DNA of 55,538 bases from a virus. Shown in pieces: positions 14,654 to 22,225 of the stretch (positions within the stretch are counted from its first letter, which is position 1; each line of letters starts with the position of its first letter). The stretch lies in the IMG/VR virus record IMGVR_UViG_3300009157_000023, positions 1-55,538 of that record, one strand, 5' to 3'. The position numbers and the translations under genes are program-made. The notes under the pieces were generated by a model. That model made no database searches, was not told the DNA's origin, and saw only the letters and a program-made list of their open reading frames with translations.

Positions 14654-15550
14654 ATGGCAGCCCTACCATACATCCAGCTTTACATTGCTGATTATTTAGC
14701 CGATACAATGCACCTGTCTGCTACTGAGCATGGAGCATATCTTTTATTGATTATGAATTATTGGCAAACCGGCAAACCTCTTTTGAATGATGACGATATT
14801 CTTTCTAAAATAACCAGGACAGATAAAGACGAGTGGGACGCAATAAAGGATATTATAAAAAAGTTTTTCAAAAAAAATGGCAAGCACCTTGTTCATCCCA
14901 GAATTGAAAATGACTTAAAAAAGGTATTAGATAAGTCTAATAAAGCAAGTATGGCTGGACAAATATCTGCTGAACATCGGTTCAACAAACGTTCAACGAA
15001 CGTTGAACGAACGTTAATATATACAGATACAGATACAGAAACAGAAACAAATACAGATACAAAAACAGATACAGGCGAAGAAGAAAAGCCACTTGTTTCT
15101 GATAAAATTCCACCTGCGAGCGCGATTAAAAAAGAAACTAGTCCAAGCTACAACAAAGATCTTGCTATTTGCCTCCTGAGTAAACTAGATAAATACCATT
15201 ATGGTTTAAGCAAAGACATTTCCCGAGAAAAACTATCTGAGGCCGATCAACTGCTTTTAGATGTGACAACGAAAAATATTCGCAATATGGTAGATAATAA
15301 AACATCCTTTTCTGATGCTGTTTTGCTTGCAATGGAAACCTTGAATGGTTCGTGCTGGCATGCCGAAAACGGTTATGTGAGCGTTTATTGGCTTTTGGAT
15401 GTGGAGAATGAAGGCAAAAAAGCAATAATCCGTCTTCGAAATTGGCTTGAAAAAGCAAGAAAGAAAAAACCACCAGGTGCAAAATCTGGAGGTTGGCAAG
15501 ACAATGTAAAAAAGTACATGGAAAAGTACGGGGTTAAAAATGACAGATAA
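14654..15550 (+). CDS. DUF1376-type replication protein
   Basis: ATG 14654 follows TAAGG and opens the conserved DUF1376 N-terminus: YIQLYIADYLADTMHLSATE, then GAYLLLIMNYW. DUF1376 resembles DnaD-type winged helices and is common in phage replication modules. A low-complexity linker of Thr-Asp/Thr-Glu pairs lies at about residues 121-140, encoded by hexameric ACAGAT-like repeats. Just before it the DNA holds three 11-bp iterons. The C-terminal 140 residues are helical with a basic tail. The gene overlaps the next by 11 nt. Role as initiator or helicase recruiter is inferred. Confidence 0.85.
   Translation: MAALPYIQLYIADYLADTMHLSATEHGAYLLLIMNYWQTGKPLLNDDDILSKITRTDKDEWDAIKDIIKKFFKKNGKHLVHPRIENDLKKVLDKSNKASMAGQISAEHRFNKRSTNVERTLIYTDTDTETETNTDTKTDTGEEEKPLVSDKIPPASAIKKETSPSYNKDLAICLLSKLDKYHYGLSKDISREKLSEADQLLLDVTTKNIRNMVDNKTSFSDAVLLAMETLNGSCWHAENGYVSVYWLLDVENEGKKAIIRLRNWLEKARKKKPPGAKSGGWQDNVKKYMEKYGVKNDR
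14980..15012. repeat. Three tandem 11-bp iterons, candidate origin
   Basis: GTTCAACAAAC, GTTCAACGAAC and GTTGAACGAAC follow each other without gaps, and a fourth begins (GTTAAT). The repeats lie inside the replication gene and are followed by an A/T-rich stretch with ACAGAT-type hexamers to about 15075. Iterons inside an initiator gene recall the lambda O arrangement. Low-complexity protein linkers in this family can produce similar repeats, so origin function is inference. Confidence 0.55.
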
Positions 15551-16106
15551 TGATATGGGCGCGTTTGTTACTTTGATGTTTCAGATTGCAGAATGCTGCG
15601 CCGGCGAAAAACCTACAGCGGAAAAAGTAGAAATGTACCGCATAGCCTTGATGGATATGGAATTAAAACAAATAGCGGAAAACTGGATGGTCTACTTTAA
15701 TTCAGCCGATCCAGTTTATTTTCCCTCTCCTGCCCGCTTGCGCAATCCAATCTTGGAAAAAGATGCGGCGTTGTTGCGAGAGCAGGAAGCGGCAACGGCA
15801 TTCGAGAAAATCAAATGCTATCTGGATATGTATGATCCGGAATTTCACAAGACTTGTCTTGAAGCGATCCGCTTGCGGATGGTTCGCCGCAAAGAAGAAT
15901 ACCTTTTCCCTATATTGATGCAGTGGGGAAATGAGATAATTGATTCACCGCCCGGCGTGGTAAGGGCCCAGTTTATCAAGGCGCTGGTTGCTGAAAACAC
16001 TATTGCAGCACACAAGAAAGAATTGCCGGCCGGCAAAAGTCAATCCCTTGATTCCCTGGTGACTGGAATAACAAAAGGATTATTGCAGGAGAAAACCGAT
16101 GCCTAA
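15540..16106 (+). CDS. Replication-module protein, possible helicase loader, 188 aa
   Basis: The N-terminal 75 residues are helical (TAEKVEMYRIALMDMELKQI, then PSPARLRNP), similar in length and pattern to N-terminal domains of phage helicase loaders such as G39P. The remainder is helical and charged. It overlaps both flanking genes (11 and 8 nt), between a DUF1376 protein and a RuvC-like nuclease. Loader assignment is tentative. Confidence 0.55.
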   Translation: MTDNDMGAFVTLMFQIAECCAGEKPTAEKVEMYRIALMDMELKQIAENWMVYFNSADPVYFPSPARLRNPILEKDAALLREQEAATAFEKIKCYLDMYDPEFHKTCLEAIRLRMVRRKEEYLFPILMQWGNEIIDSPPGVVRAQFIKALVAENTIAAHKKELPAGKSQSLDSLVTGITKGLLQEKTDA

Positions 16107-16638
16107 CATCTGCTTCATCGATCCCGGCCTAGATACCGGCATTGCCTTGTTTTCCCCGTTCGGCGATTTCATCGACTGCTTTACCGTGCGGGATGTCGGC
16201 AGGCTGTCCGAGTATGAAAAACAACTCGAGTTATTCAAGGCGCGGCACGATGTCAATGTGGCCGGCATAGAGGATTATGTTAATTTCGGCAAACATCGCG
16301 TCAACGCCGGCAAGGTGCTGCAACAGATCAGGGTATGCCAGGATGTTTTCCGGGAAGCATTCTTTATGATTCAAACCGTACAATGGAATTCCCGCAGCTA
16401 CAAGGAATCCTTTAAAAAGGCGTGGGCTGTAGAGTTGTTTCGCCGGGAGTTTAAAAACGGCCACATGCGGGATGCGTCTTTAATGGGATCTCAGGTATTC
16501 CATTATATCAAGGTCAATATGAAAAAACCGCCTATCGTTTTCATAAAAGAGATAGCGGAAACGACGCACAAATTTCCAAACAGGAAAGCGTTGTCGAGGA
16601 TGATCTATGAGGAAATATTGAGTGGGGCGTGTAGGTAA
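16099..16638 (+). CDS. RuvC-like Holliday junction resolvase
   Basis: The RNase H/RuvC fold is visible from IDPGLDTGIALF at residues 7-18 (Asp8), GIEDYV with Glu58 after a helical stretch, and MRDASLMG with Asp125 as a further acidic ligand. The 179-aa size fits RuvC-like phage resolvases that cut branched DNA before packaging. It is coupled to the replication protein by an 8-nt overlap. Confidence 0.8.
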   Translation: MPNICFIDPGLDTGIALFSPFGDFIDCFTVRDVGRLSEYEKQLELFKARHDVNVAGIEDYVNFGKHRVNAGKVLQQIRVCQDVFREAFFMIQTVQWNSRSYKESFKKAWAVELFRREFKNGHMRDASLMGSQVFHYIKVNMKKPPIVFIKEIAETTHKFPNRKALSRMIYEEILSGACR

Positions 16639-16639
16639 G

Positions 16640-16714
16640 ATGTTAAACCTTAACCACATATACAACCGTGACTGTATGGCTGGCATGGCTGAACAAGGGA
16701 GGGAATGCAGATGA
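16640..16714 (+). pseudogene. N-terminal remnant of a DNA methyltransferase, 24 aa
   Basis: The short frame encodes MLNLNHIYNRDCMAGMAEQG and four more residues, matching the usual start of phage DNA methyltransferases (LNxIYNxDCMEGM). It then ends at a TGA that overlaps the next start, with no DPPY-bearing body. It looks like the leftover 5' end of a methyltransferase, now perhaps acting as a leader peptide before the intact methyltransferase gene. Confidence 0.5.
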
Positions 16715-16803
16715 AAAATTTTCAAGTTGATTACTATGCGTTGAGTTGCACGCTGTTGTTTTTGTTTATTCTGATTCTTTCCTTCTTAAGAAGAAGGAAA
16801 TAA
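16711..16803 (+). CDS. 30-aa single-pass membrane peptide
   Basis: A strong GGGAGGG site lies 7 nt upstream. The peptide is one hydrophobic segment (CTLLFLFILILSFL) followed by a basic tail RRRK, so it should insert with the C-terminus inside. Its stop overlaps the methyltransferase start as TAATG. Function unknown. Confidence 0.5.
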   Translation: MKNFQVDYYALSCTLLFLFILILSFLRRRK

Positions 16804-17807
16804 TGGTAACTATCCTGCAAGGCGACTCTCTCGAGGTCCTAAAAACATTGCCCGCTGAGTCTATTCAAATGTGCGTAACTAGTCCGCCTTATTATGGCTT
16901 GCGGGACTATGGAGTTGATGGGCAGATTGGACTCGAGGCGGATCCAGAAGAATACATTGCCAAACTCGTTGCTGTTTTTGCAGAGGTGAGGCGCACATTA
17001 AAACCGGATGGTGTTTTGTGGGTAAATATCGGGGATAGTTATGCTGGCAGCGGCAAAGGTGGCCAATCAGAACAAAAAAGAAGTGATAACTGGCAGCCTA
17101 AATATGGGAATAAAGGATTTCTGTATGGACTAAAGCCCAAGGACCTTATCGGTATTCCCTGGCTTTTAGCCTTTGCGCTTCGCGCAGATGGATGGTATTT
17201 GCGGAGCGATATAATTTGGAGCAAGCCAAATCCGATGCCGGAAAGTGTAACAGATAGGCCGACAAAAAGCCATGAATATATTTTTCTGTTATCCAAAAGC
17301 GCAAAATATTACTATGACGCGGAAGCGATAAAGGAAGCTGCTAAATATAGTATTGACGAAAGAATTGCAAGAGTAAATGAAAATCATAAGTCAATTCCTG
17401 ATAATAAAAAGAATGTTATTCGTCAAAGAAAACCGGCTGGATGGGATACGAGGCAAGGTGCGCATGGAGCATTTCATCGAGAAGGAAGAGCTCAGAATAT
17501 TGAGTACACCACAACCCATGTGCTCAACCGGAATAAGCGTTCTGTTTGGACTGTGGCAACTCAGCCTTTCAAACAAGCCCACTTTGCTACATTCCCGCCG
17601 GATTTGATTAAGCCTTGCATTCTTGCCGGTTCACGTGAAGGCGATACGGTGCTTGACCCATTCGCCGGGTCCGGTACAACTGGTATGGTTGCCGAGCAGT
17701 ACGGCCGTAATTCAGTTTTGATAGAACTCAACCCGGAATATATTGAGATGATAAAAATTCGAACTGCACAGATAGGACTATTTGGAAAACTAGAGAAAGT
17801 GGCGTAA
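16803..17807 (+). CDS. Site-specific DNA methyltransferase (TSPPY type)
   Basis: ATG 16803 follows AAGGAAAT and gives 334 aa. Motif IV TSPPYYGLRDYG is near residue 22 and the SAM-binding motif I DPFAGSGTTG is near residue 283, the beta order (IV before I). KPNPMPESVTDRPTKSHEY is the well-conserved central block of this phage family. SPPY suggests N4-cytosine, though N6-adenine is possible. It probably protects phage DNA from host restriction. No restriction endonuclease is adjacent. Confidence 0.93.
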   Translation: MVTILQGDSLEVLKTLPAESIQMCVTSPPYYGLRDYGVDGQIGLEADPEEYIAKLVAVFAEVRRTLKPDGVLWVNIGDSYAGSGKGGQSEQKRSDNWQPKYGNKGFLYGLKPKDLIGIPWLLAFALRADGWYLRSDIIWSKPNPMPESVTDRPTKSHEYIFLLSKSAKYYYDAEAIKEAAKYSIDERIARVNENHKSIPDNKKNVIRQRKPAGWDTRQGAHGAFHREGRAQNIEYTTTHVLNRNKRSVWTVATQPFKQAHFATFPPDLIKPCILAGSREGDTVLDPFAGSGTTGMVAEQYGRNSVLIELNPEYIEMIKIRTAQIGLFGKLEKVA

Positions 17808-17808
17808 T

Positions 17809-18378
17809 ATGAAAACCTTTAAAGTCTCCCCCATCGGCAAGCAATCTTGCCTCGTTATTTTCCTTTTTTTCTTCGTGATCTGGCTTTGTATGCTGTTCTT
17901 TTCCATGCCGGAAGTCTATGGCGCGGAGAGATTCACTTACTTTTCAGTAACCGGTAATAGCGTCAAGTTGACGTGGCAAAAAAACACTGAGCCTGATATG
18001 AAAGTCTATTTTATCCGGCAAATCGGCAAATCCGGGTGGGCTGTTGAACATCCGGATACAACATTGACCGCCAAATTGAGTGTGCCGAAATATTATACCA
18101 AGTTAGCTTTCTATCTGACCGCTGTTGATAGTACATTCATGGAATCCGCTCCCTCTGACACTGTTAGCGCAATATTTTGCCAGGAAGCCGGCCTGTTCTG
18201 CGATATTGACCGGGATAGCCTGGTTAACGTGGTGGATAAAGCGCTGTTCGCTAATGCCATGGGAGCATTGATAAGCGACTGGCAATTCAGCGAGAAAAAG
18301 GATTTCAATGGGGATGGAACAATAGATATTTTTGACAGACCGCTTTTGAATAAAAATATGGGGGCGATACTCCAATGA
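17809..18378 (+). CDS. Secreted FN3-like plus type I dockerin protein
   Basis: An N-terminal hydrophobic segment (residues 14-33) acts as signal peptide or anchor, then an FN3-like domain (about 42-124, with VKLTWQKNTEPDMKVYFI). The C-terminus has two dockerin F-hand repeats. The first has calcium ligands Asp132, Asp134, Asp136, Asp143 (DIDRDSLVNVVD), the second Asp165, Asn167, Asp169, Asp173, Asp176 (DFNGDGTIDIFD), spaced about 33 residues. Dockerins bind cohesins to build extracellular complexes. A cohesin-like lipoprotein lies 0.85 kb downstream. Probably a cargo gene; a signal for display on the host surface is inference. Confidence 0.85.
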   Translation: MKTFKVSPIGKQSCLVIFLFFFVIWLCMLFFSMPEVYGAERFTYFSVTGNSVKLTWQKNTEPDMKVYFIRQIGKSGWAVEHPDTTLTAKLSVPKYYTKLAFYLTAVDSTFMESAPSDTVSAIFCQEAGLFCDIDRDSLVNVVDKALFANAMGALISDWQFSEKKDFNGDGTIDIFDRPLLNKNMGAILQ

Positions 18379-18518
18379 AATTCTCGGGCTGCGGTTGTGG
18401 AATAGTGGAACATTTTGCGATACTGCTTTGGGCGCGGAGAATAAGAAAGCGCTTTAATCGGCAAGCCGTCCGGATGTTGAAGGCAGCGAATAAGGAGCTT
18501 GCGAGATATGCCTTATAA
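18375..18518 (+). CDS. Small basic protein, 47 aa
   Basis: The start overlaps the dockerin gene stop (ATGA) and the end overlaps the nuclease start. The product is basic with CGCG near the N-terminus and a helix (AILLWARRIRKRFNRQAVRM). No family is recognised; it may serve mainly for translational coupling. Confidence 0.5.
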   Translation: MKFSGCGCGIVEHFAILLWARRIRKRFNRQAVRMLKAANKELARYAL

Positions 18519-19026
18519 TAATGAAGCAGATGAAATCTCTTATCATCTGATTAACAAACTTGTTGGGCAAGGCAATGCAATTGTAATGCCGCGTTTTTAT
18601 ATCAATAATTATGAATGCGATGTATTTGCAATGACACAAAAAGGATATACAATAGATTATGAAATCAAGGTAGATTATAAAGATTTCAAGAATGATTTTA
18701 ATAAAGAGTTTTTGAGGAAATATAGGTTGAGCAAATATCCTAAAAAACATGATTTACTTAAAGATGGCAAGGCAACGAACAAATTTTACTTTGTTTCTCC
18801 GCTGGATATACTCGAAGAGATTCCGCCTTATGCCGGATTTATCAAGGTTGCGAAAAATGGGATTGTTGGATATTCTTTCAAAACTCTAAAACGCGCTCCG
18901 CTGCTTAAAAAAGAGCCAGAGAATATTGATAAAAAGGCATTCATTTTTACAATTGCAAGCAGATGTAATTGGCGTTATTTGCAGCAAAGTTGGAAAATTC
19001 ACAGTGAGCAAGAAAATAAGAGATAA
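18508..19026 (+). CDS. PD-(D/E)XK nuclease-like protein
   Basis: ATG 18508 follows AAGGAG. The core YECDVFAMT with Asp38, then IDYEIKVDYKDF with Glu52 and Lys54, is the D-(E)xK signature of MmcB/VRR-NUC-like restriction-fold nucleases, followed by a conserved KY and YFVSP. Fold-wise it is a DNA nuclease of 172 aa, perhaps in recombination, repair or degradation of host DNA. It lies between the dockerin and cohesin genes. Confidence 0.75.
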   Translation: MPYNNEADEISYHLINKLVGQGNAIVMPRFYINNYECDVFAMTQKGYTIDYEIKVDYKDFKNDFNKEFLRKYRLSKYPKKHDLLKDGKATNKFYFVSPLDILEEIPPYAGFIKVAKNGIVGYSFKTLKRAPLLKKEPENIDKKAFIFTIASRCNWRYLQQSWKIHSEQENKR

Positions 19027-19029
19027 TCA

Positions 19030-19227
19030 ATGCCGCTCGATAAACAAAGCGAAGCCAAAGAAGCCCTTGAGATCATAAACGACCTGGAATTTTATTCATC
19101 CCGGCTTTCTGATTGGGAGATAACTTTTCTTGACTCTCTTAAAAGCCAGATCGGAGGCGGACGGAAACTGTTAACCGAAAACCAAACAAATCAACTGGAT
19201 CGAATTTACCAAAGAATAGCGAGGTAA
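19030..19227 (+). CDS. Small protein with SLKSQIGGGRKLLT motif, 65 aa
   Basis: The product is helical, and its second half (FLDSLKSQIGGGRKLLTENQ, then LDRIYQRI) matches the early-operon protein at 3604-3813. The pattern F-x2-SL-x2-Q-x3-GR-x-L-T-x2-Q is seen in other phage proteins, whose function I do not know. It is three bases from the nuclease stop. Confidence 0.65.
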   Translation: MPLDKQSEAKEALEIINDLEFYSSRLSDWEITFLDSLKSQIGGGRKLLTENQTNQLDRIYQRIAR

Positions 19228-19231
19228 CAAA

Positions 19232-19795
19232 ATGAAGAAACTTGCACTGCTTTTTATCGCCCTAGCCCTGTTTGCTTGCGGCCCAAAACCCAAACTGCTC
19301 AAGGTTATGAGTGATATTTCCAGGATCGAATCCGCACCATCTGTTTTGACTCAAACCTTCACTGTATCTCCGGGTGATCTGTTTAGGATGGATCTTGAGA
19401 TTACTACACCGGACACCTTCCACTCCGTAGGTTTCAACATCACCGTACCGGCCTGCCTTGCTGCGAAAACGGGAACCTTTACCCTGGGCGATGTTTTTAC
19501 CGATCAAAACCCCGATCCGGTGTGCAATTACTTCGTCGACCGGATTTATATCGCCGTCTCAGTAGACCCCGGCAAACCCGGCGCAACCGGCACAAAGTTG
19601 ATCGGAAGCCATGTCTTTACTGCGACCGGGCCCGGATCCGGCTTGATTGCACTAACCCAGGTAAAGGCGCTAAAGTATGATGATTCGCAGTTGGGATTTT
19701 CAGAATTCCAAACCACTGCTCAAAACATGGAAATAGTATTCGAGCAGGCGGTTATTAAATCGGCGGTGGTGACGGTCAAGATGATAAAGCTGTAG
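19232..19795 (+). CDS. Cohesin-like lipoprotein
   Basis: The signal peptide ends in a lipobox (LALFAC, Cys16), so the protein is lipid-anchored. The remaining 170 residues form one all-beta domain with features of cohesins: FTVSPGDLFRMDLEI near residue 43, an SVGFNITVP strand, GTFTLGDVF, and a late SHVFTATGPGSGLIAL. Cohesins bind dockerins; the phage also encodes a secreted dockerin protein just upstream. Other Ig-like folds cannot be excluded. A surface adaptor made by lysogens is the natural hypothesis. Confidence 0.6.
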   Translation: MKKLALLFIALALFACGPKPKLLKVMSDISRIESAPSVLTQTFTVSPGDLFRMDLEITTPDTFHSVGFNITVPACLAAKTGTFTLGDVFTDQNPDPVCNYFVDRIYIAVSVDPGKPGATGTKLIGSHVFTATGPGSGLIALTQVKALKYDDSQLGFSEFQTTAQNMEIVFEQAVIKSAVVTVKMIKL

Positions 19796-19804
19796 GGGGG
19801 CGAA

Positions 19805-20137
19805 ATGAGCAAAATAACAAGAAGATTTTTCTGGGTGCTTATCAATATTTCATTTGCCATTGCTTTTTACGGTGGGTATTTCAAGGGCATAGAATGGCTT
19901 GCCAATATATTCAAGTTTTTCTTTTGGTTCAATGTCATTTCTACTATTTCCTGCTATTTGTCGGATGATGCAAAAAACAGGATGAGGGAAAAAGGGAGAG
20001 CTGTTCCGCGGTTTGTCACTATTTTTTATGACCTTTCTATAATAATCGTTCTTGCCGCACTGGGTAAATTTGTTCTCGCATCGTTCTGGATGTTGCAAAT
20101 GGGGGCGGAGCAAAGCATTTATGAAGGTACAAAATAA
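19805..20137 (+). CDS. Membrane protein, 110 aa, about three segments
   Basis: Hydrophobic segments lie at about residues 8-30 (FFWVLINISFAIAFYGGYF), 33-50, and 72-95, with a basic loop (DDAKNRMREKGRA) between the second and third. It follows the cohesin-like gene in the same operon. No family is recognised. Confidence 0.6.
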   Translation: MSKITRRFFWVLINISFAIAFYGGYFKGIEWLANIFKFFFWFNVISTISCYLSDDAKNRMREKGRAVPRFVTIFYDLSIIIVLAALGKFVLASFWMLQMGAEQSIYEGTK

Positions 20138-20148
20138 GGGACTGCAAA

Positions 20149-20568
20149 ATGAAACTGATAGACAAACTTAAAAAACTTTGTGCAGATCACGAAGCCGCCT
20201 TTATTGGATTTGTAGACACATGGCTTATAGAGGAAGCTATCCATAAGTATGAACAGACCAGCGATTGGATTTCGATTTATACGGAAGCGGATTTACCGAA
20301 AGAGGCGGGTGATTATATTTGGCAGGTCAAAAAAAATGAATTGCACGAACATACCAGGATGGTTATTATGAAATTTAATAATGCAAGTCTTGACAAAGCA
20401 TATTTTCCCTCACGGTATTCCGCCTGGCAACCACTCCCAAAGCCATACATCCAAGACATGTGCCATCAGTGCGATTATTTCAATATGCCAAAAAACGGCG
20501 GGCATTGCTATATGTTTGAAGAGCGTTGCCCGGATTGCAAGATGTTCAAAGCAGGTGAGACCGAATAA
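20149..20568 (+). CDS. DUF551-like protein with C-terminal Cys cluster
   Basis: Residues 38-103 (DWISIYTEADLPKEAGDYIW, later YSAWQPLPKPY) match the DUF551 pattern of phage proteins: W near the start, LP, and a final W-x-PLP. The C-terminus has six Cys/His positions (CHQCDYF and CYMFEERCPDCKMF) that can bind zinc. 139 aa, first of a run of overlapping small genes. Confidence 0.65.
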   Translation: MKLIDKLKKLCADHEAAFIGFVDTWLIEEAIHKYEQTSDWISIYTEADLPKEAGDYIWQVKKNELHEHTRMVIMKFNNASLDKAYFPSRYSAWQPLPKPYIQDMCHQCDYFNMPKNGGHCYMFEERCPDCKMFKAGETE

Positions 20569-20997
20569 ATGAAATTCGCCAATCTCGAAACCTATCTCCG
20601 CCAATATGCCAGCGAAGAGATGAAAATCGATCTCGCCGTCCATATTGACGGCAATTATCTCGAGCATTCGAAAGAGGTAATTATCGCCTATTCCTCGCCT
20701 TTCCTGCATCACATTTCCGGCATATTCAACGCCGCCGGGATCCGGCGCCTGATCATCGTTTATGACAAAACCCGTGATTATCAACAGCAATCCTCGCAGT
20801 GGGGCGAAGGGGTATTAATTGAAGAATTTATCCATCTCAGGCAACAGGCTAAAGACGGCTTGGTCTGGTGGATCATCCGCTATGCCTGGCAGGCGATTTT
20901 CAAGGGCTATGAAAAGATAGATTACGAAGTAAAGGCGCGGGAAGCGGTTAAAAAGTATTTCGATGCAGTGAATGAAAGACGAAGCCAAATTATTTAG
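20569..20997 (+). CDS. Hypothetical protein, 142 aa
   Basis: The gene starts directly after the DUF551-like stop. The product has a beta/alpha N-terminal half (DLAVHIDGNYLEHSKEVIIA, then RRLIIVYDKT) and a helical C-terminal half (WWIIRYAWQAIFKGYEKI). No family is recognised. Confidence 0.6.
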   Translation: MKFANLETYLRQYASEEMKIDLAVHIDGNYLEHSKEVIIAYSSPFLHHISGIFNAAGIRRLIIVYDKTRDYQQQSSQWGEGVLIEEFIHLRQQAKDGLVWWIIRYAWQAIFKGYEKIDYEVKAREAVKKYFDAVNERRSQII

Positions 20998-21008
20998 TAG
21001 GAGGGAAT

Positions 21009-21410
21009 ATGGACGAATTAAAGAGTTGCCCGCATTGCAAAGGAACAGATATTACATTAGTTTATTGCATGGCCCAATTTGGCAGAAACCCAGAAGCCTA
21101 TCAATTTGTTTGCGACAAATGTGGATTACAAAGCCCTCGCGGTGCCACAGAAGCAAATGCAAGGGATTTATGGAACGGGTTGCCGCGAGACAACAAGCCT
21201 AACTGGAAAGACGCGCCGGATTGGGCTAATTGGTTGGCACAGGACGAAAATTGTTTGTGGTGTTGGTTTGGGAAAAGACCGCAGCCGAACATAAATTATC
21301 AAAAGTGGCAACCGTCACTATCTATTTTTGATTATGAAAATATAACGCCAAAAATTATGTCTAATCCAGATTGGCAACAAACTCTTGAAAAGCGTCCGGA
21401 GTCTGTATGA
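21009..21410 (+). CDS. Lar-like restriction-alleviation protein
   Basis: The first 60 residues have the Lar/zinc-ribbon signature CPHCKGTDI near residue 7, FVCDKCGLQSP near 38, and TEANARDLWNGLP near 50. Lar proteins (Rac/lambda-like phages) reduce type I restriction and enhance modification. The remaining 75 residues are Trp-rich and not recognised. It overlaps the next gene by 4 nt. Confidence 0.75.
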   Translation: MDELKSCPHCKGTDITLVYCMAQFGRNPEAYQFVCDKCGLQSPRGATEANARDLWNGLPRDNKPNWKDAPDWANWLAQDENCLWCWFGKRPQPNINYQKWQPSLSIFDYENITPKIMSNPDWQQTLEKRPESV

Positions 21411-21685
21411 TTTGGCTGGTAGTGGTAATGGTACCTGGATTCCAATACAGGTATGAGCCGATGCTTTATCATCATGGGGCCATAGAGGCCTTGAAAAAAA
21501 GTATAAATGTCGAGAAATTAATAAAGGTTGAGGCCAAAGACAAGGAAGAGGCTATCATTATCGCCAAAAGACTTTATAAGCTAATAAGCACAAAAAACAA
21601 GACTGCAATCCACATTGAAAAAATAGAGAACGCATTAAAAGAAGCGAATTGCGTAAAAAAAAAGCCGCTGGTATTCTTGGTATGA
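21407..21685 (+). CDS. Hypothetical protein, zero-frame product of a possible frameshift gene
   Basis: The 92-aa zero-frame product is alpha/beta with a basic helix (KDKEEAIIIAKRLYKLISTK). Its last residues run into a nine-A tract. Beyond the tract the -1 frame completes a Fis-type helix-turn-helix that begins in this frame (IENALKEANCVKKK, then AAGILGMNETTLFYYLKKY). The natural product is therefore probably 126 aa, ending at 21786. Confidence 0.65.
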   Translation: MIWLVVVMVPGFQYRYEPMLYHHGAIEALKKSINVEKLIKVEAKDKEEAIIIAKRLYKLISTKNKTAIHIEKIENALKEANCVKKKPLVFLV

Positions 21686-21786
21686 ACGAAACAACGTTAT
21701 TTTATTACCTGAAAAAGTACAAAATAGACACCCGTACAATGCTAGAAAGCCGGAAATGGGAATGTGATTATTATGGAATATATTGA
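21658..21786 (+). other. A AAA AAG slippery site and -1 frame extension with Fis-type helix-turn-helix
   Basis: The heptamer A AAA AAG at 21658-21664 is in register with the upstream frame and is the most efficient bacterial -1 slip sequence. After a -1 shift the frame adds 40 residues (AAGILGMNETTLFYYLKKYK and following) that complete a Fis/HTH_8 motif. A missing base in the A-run would give the same picture. The short in-frame ATG at 21682 could also start a 34-aa peptide. Confidence 0.6.
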
Positions 21787-21968
21787 TGTTTGATCCATGC
21801 CCCAAAATAGACAATCAAATTTGTCCCGTCTGCGTTAAAGGCCTTTATTGCGGCCAGGCCACTACGCCGAACAAAATCAGCGACATGAAAAAGTGTCCGA
21901 TCAATAAAGAAAAACCAAAACAGGCAACCATCTACGATATTAACGAGGTAAAGAATGAGCTACGATAA
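21786..21968 (+). CDS. Cys-rich small protein, 60 aa
   Basis: It starts on the last base of the upstream -1 frame stop (TGATG). Five Cys in the first 40 residues (DPCPKIDNQICPVC, LYCGQ, KKCPI) suggest a zinc-bound knuckle. No family is recognised. The TGATG coupling independently supports translation of the upstream -1 frame. Confidence 0.6.
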   Translation: MFDPCPKIDNQICPVCVKGLYCGQATTPNKISDMKKCPINKEKPKQATIYDINEVKNELR

Positions 21969-22224
21969 GGTTTTAGCCGGTCTCAAGACACAGCCCCTGC
22001 AAAACGAAATAGAGGATTTGACAGACGAGATCCATGCCCTGAGAGAGGAATTGCGACAGTTGCTCGGATATCTTGGAGTGCCGGTTGTCATAGGCCCGGA
22101 AATACTGGAACATCCTCCTTCCAACGGCAACAATGGCGAAGCGGAATCACCTAATATCACAAGAGCCAGAAAGTGGCTGAGTGGGGAGAGCCAGGGCAGC
22201 GCACAAAAACCAGAAAAGGATTGA
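21955..22224 (+). CDS. Small coiled-coil protein, 89 aa
   Basis: Residues 12-42 form a charged coiled coil (LQNEIEDLTDEIHALREELR), followed by a Pro/Gly-rich, probably disordered tail. It overlaps the previous gene by 14 nt. Function unknown. Confidence 0.6.
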   Translation: MSYDKVLAGLKTQPLQNEIEDLTDEIHALREELRQLLGYLGVPVVIGPEILEHPPSNGNNGEAESPNITRARKWLSGESQGSAQKPEKD

Positions 22225-22225
22225 C

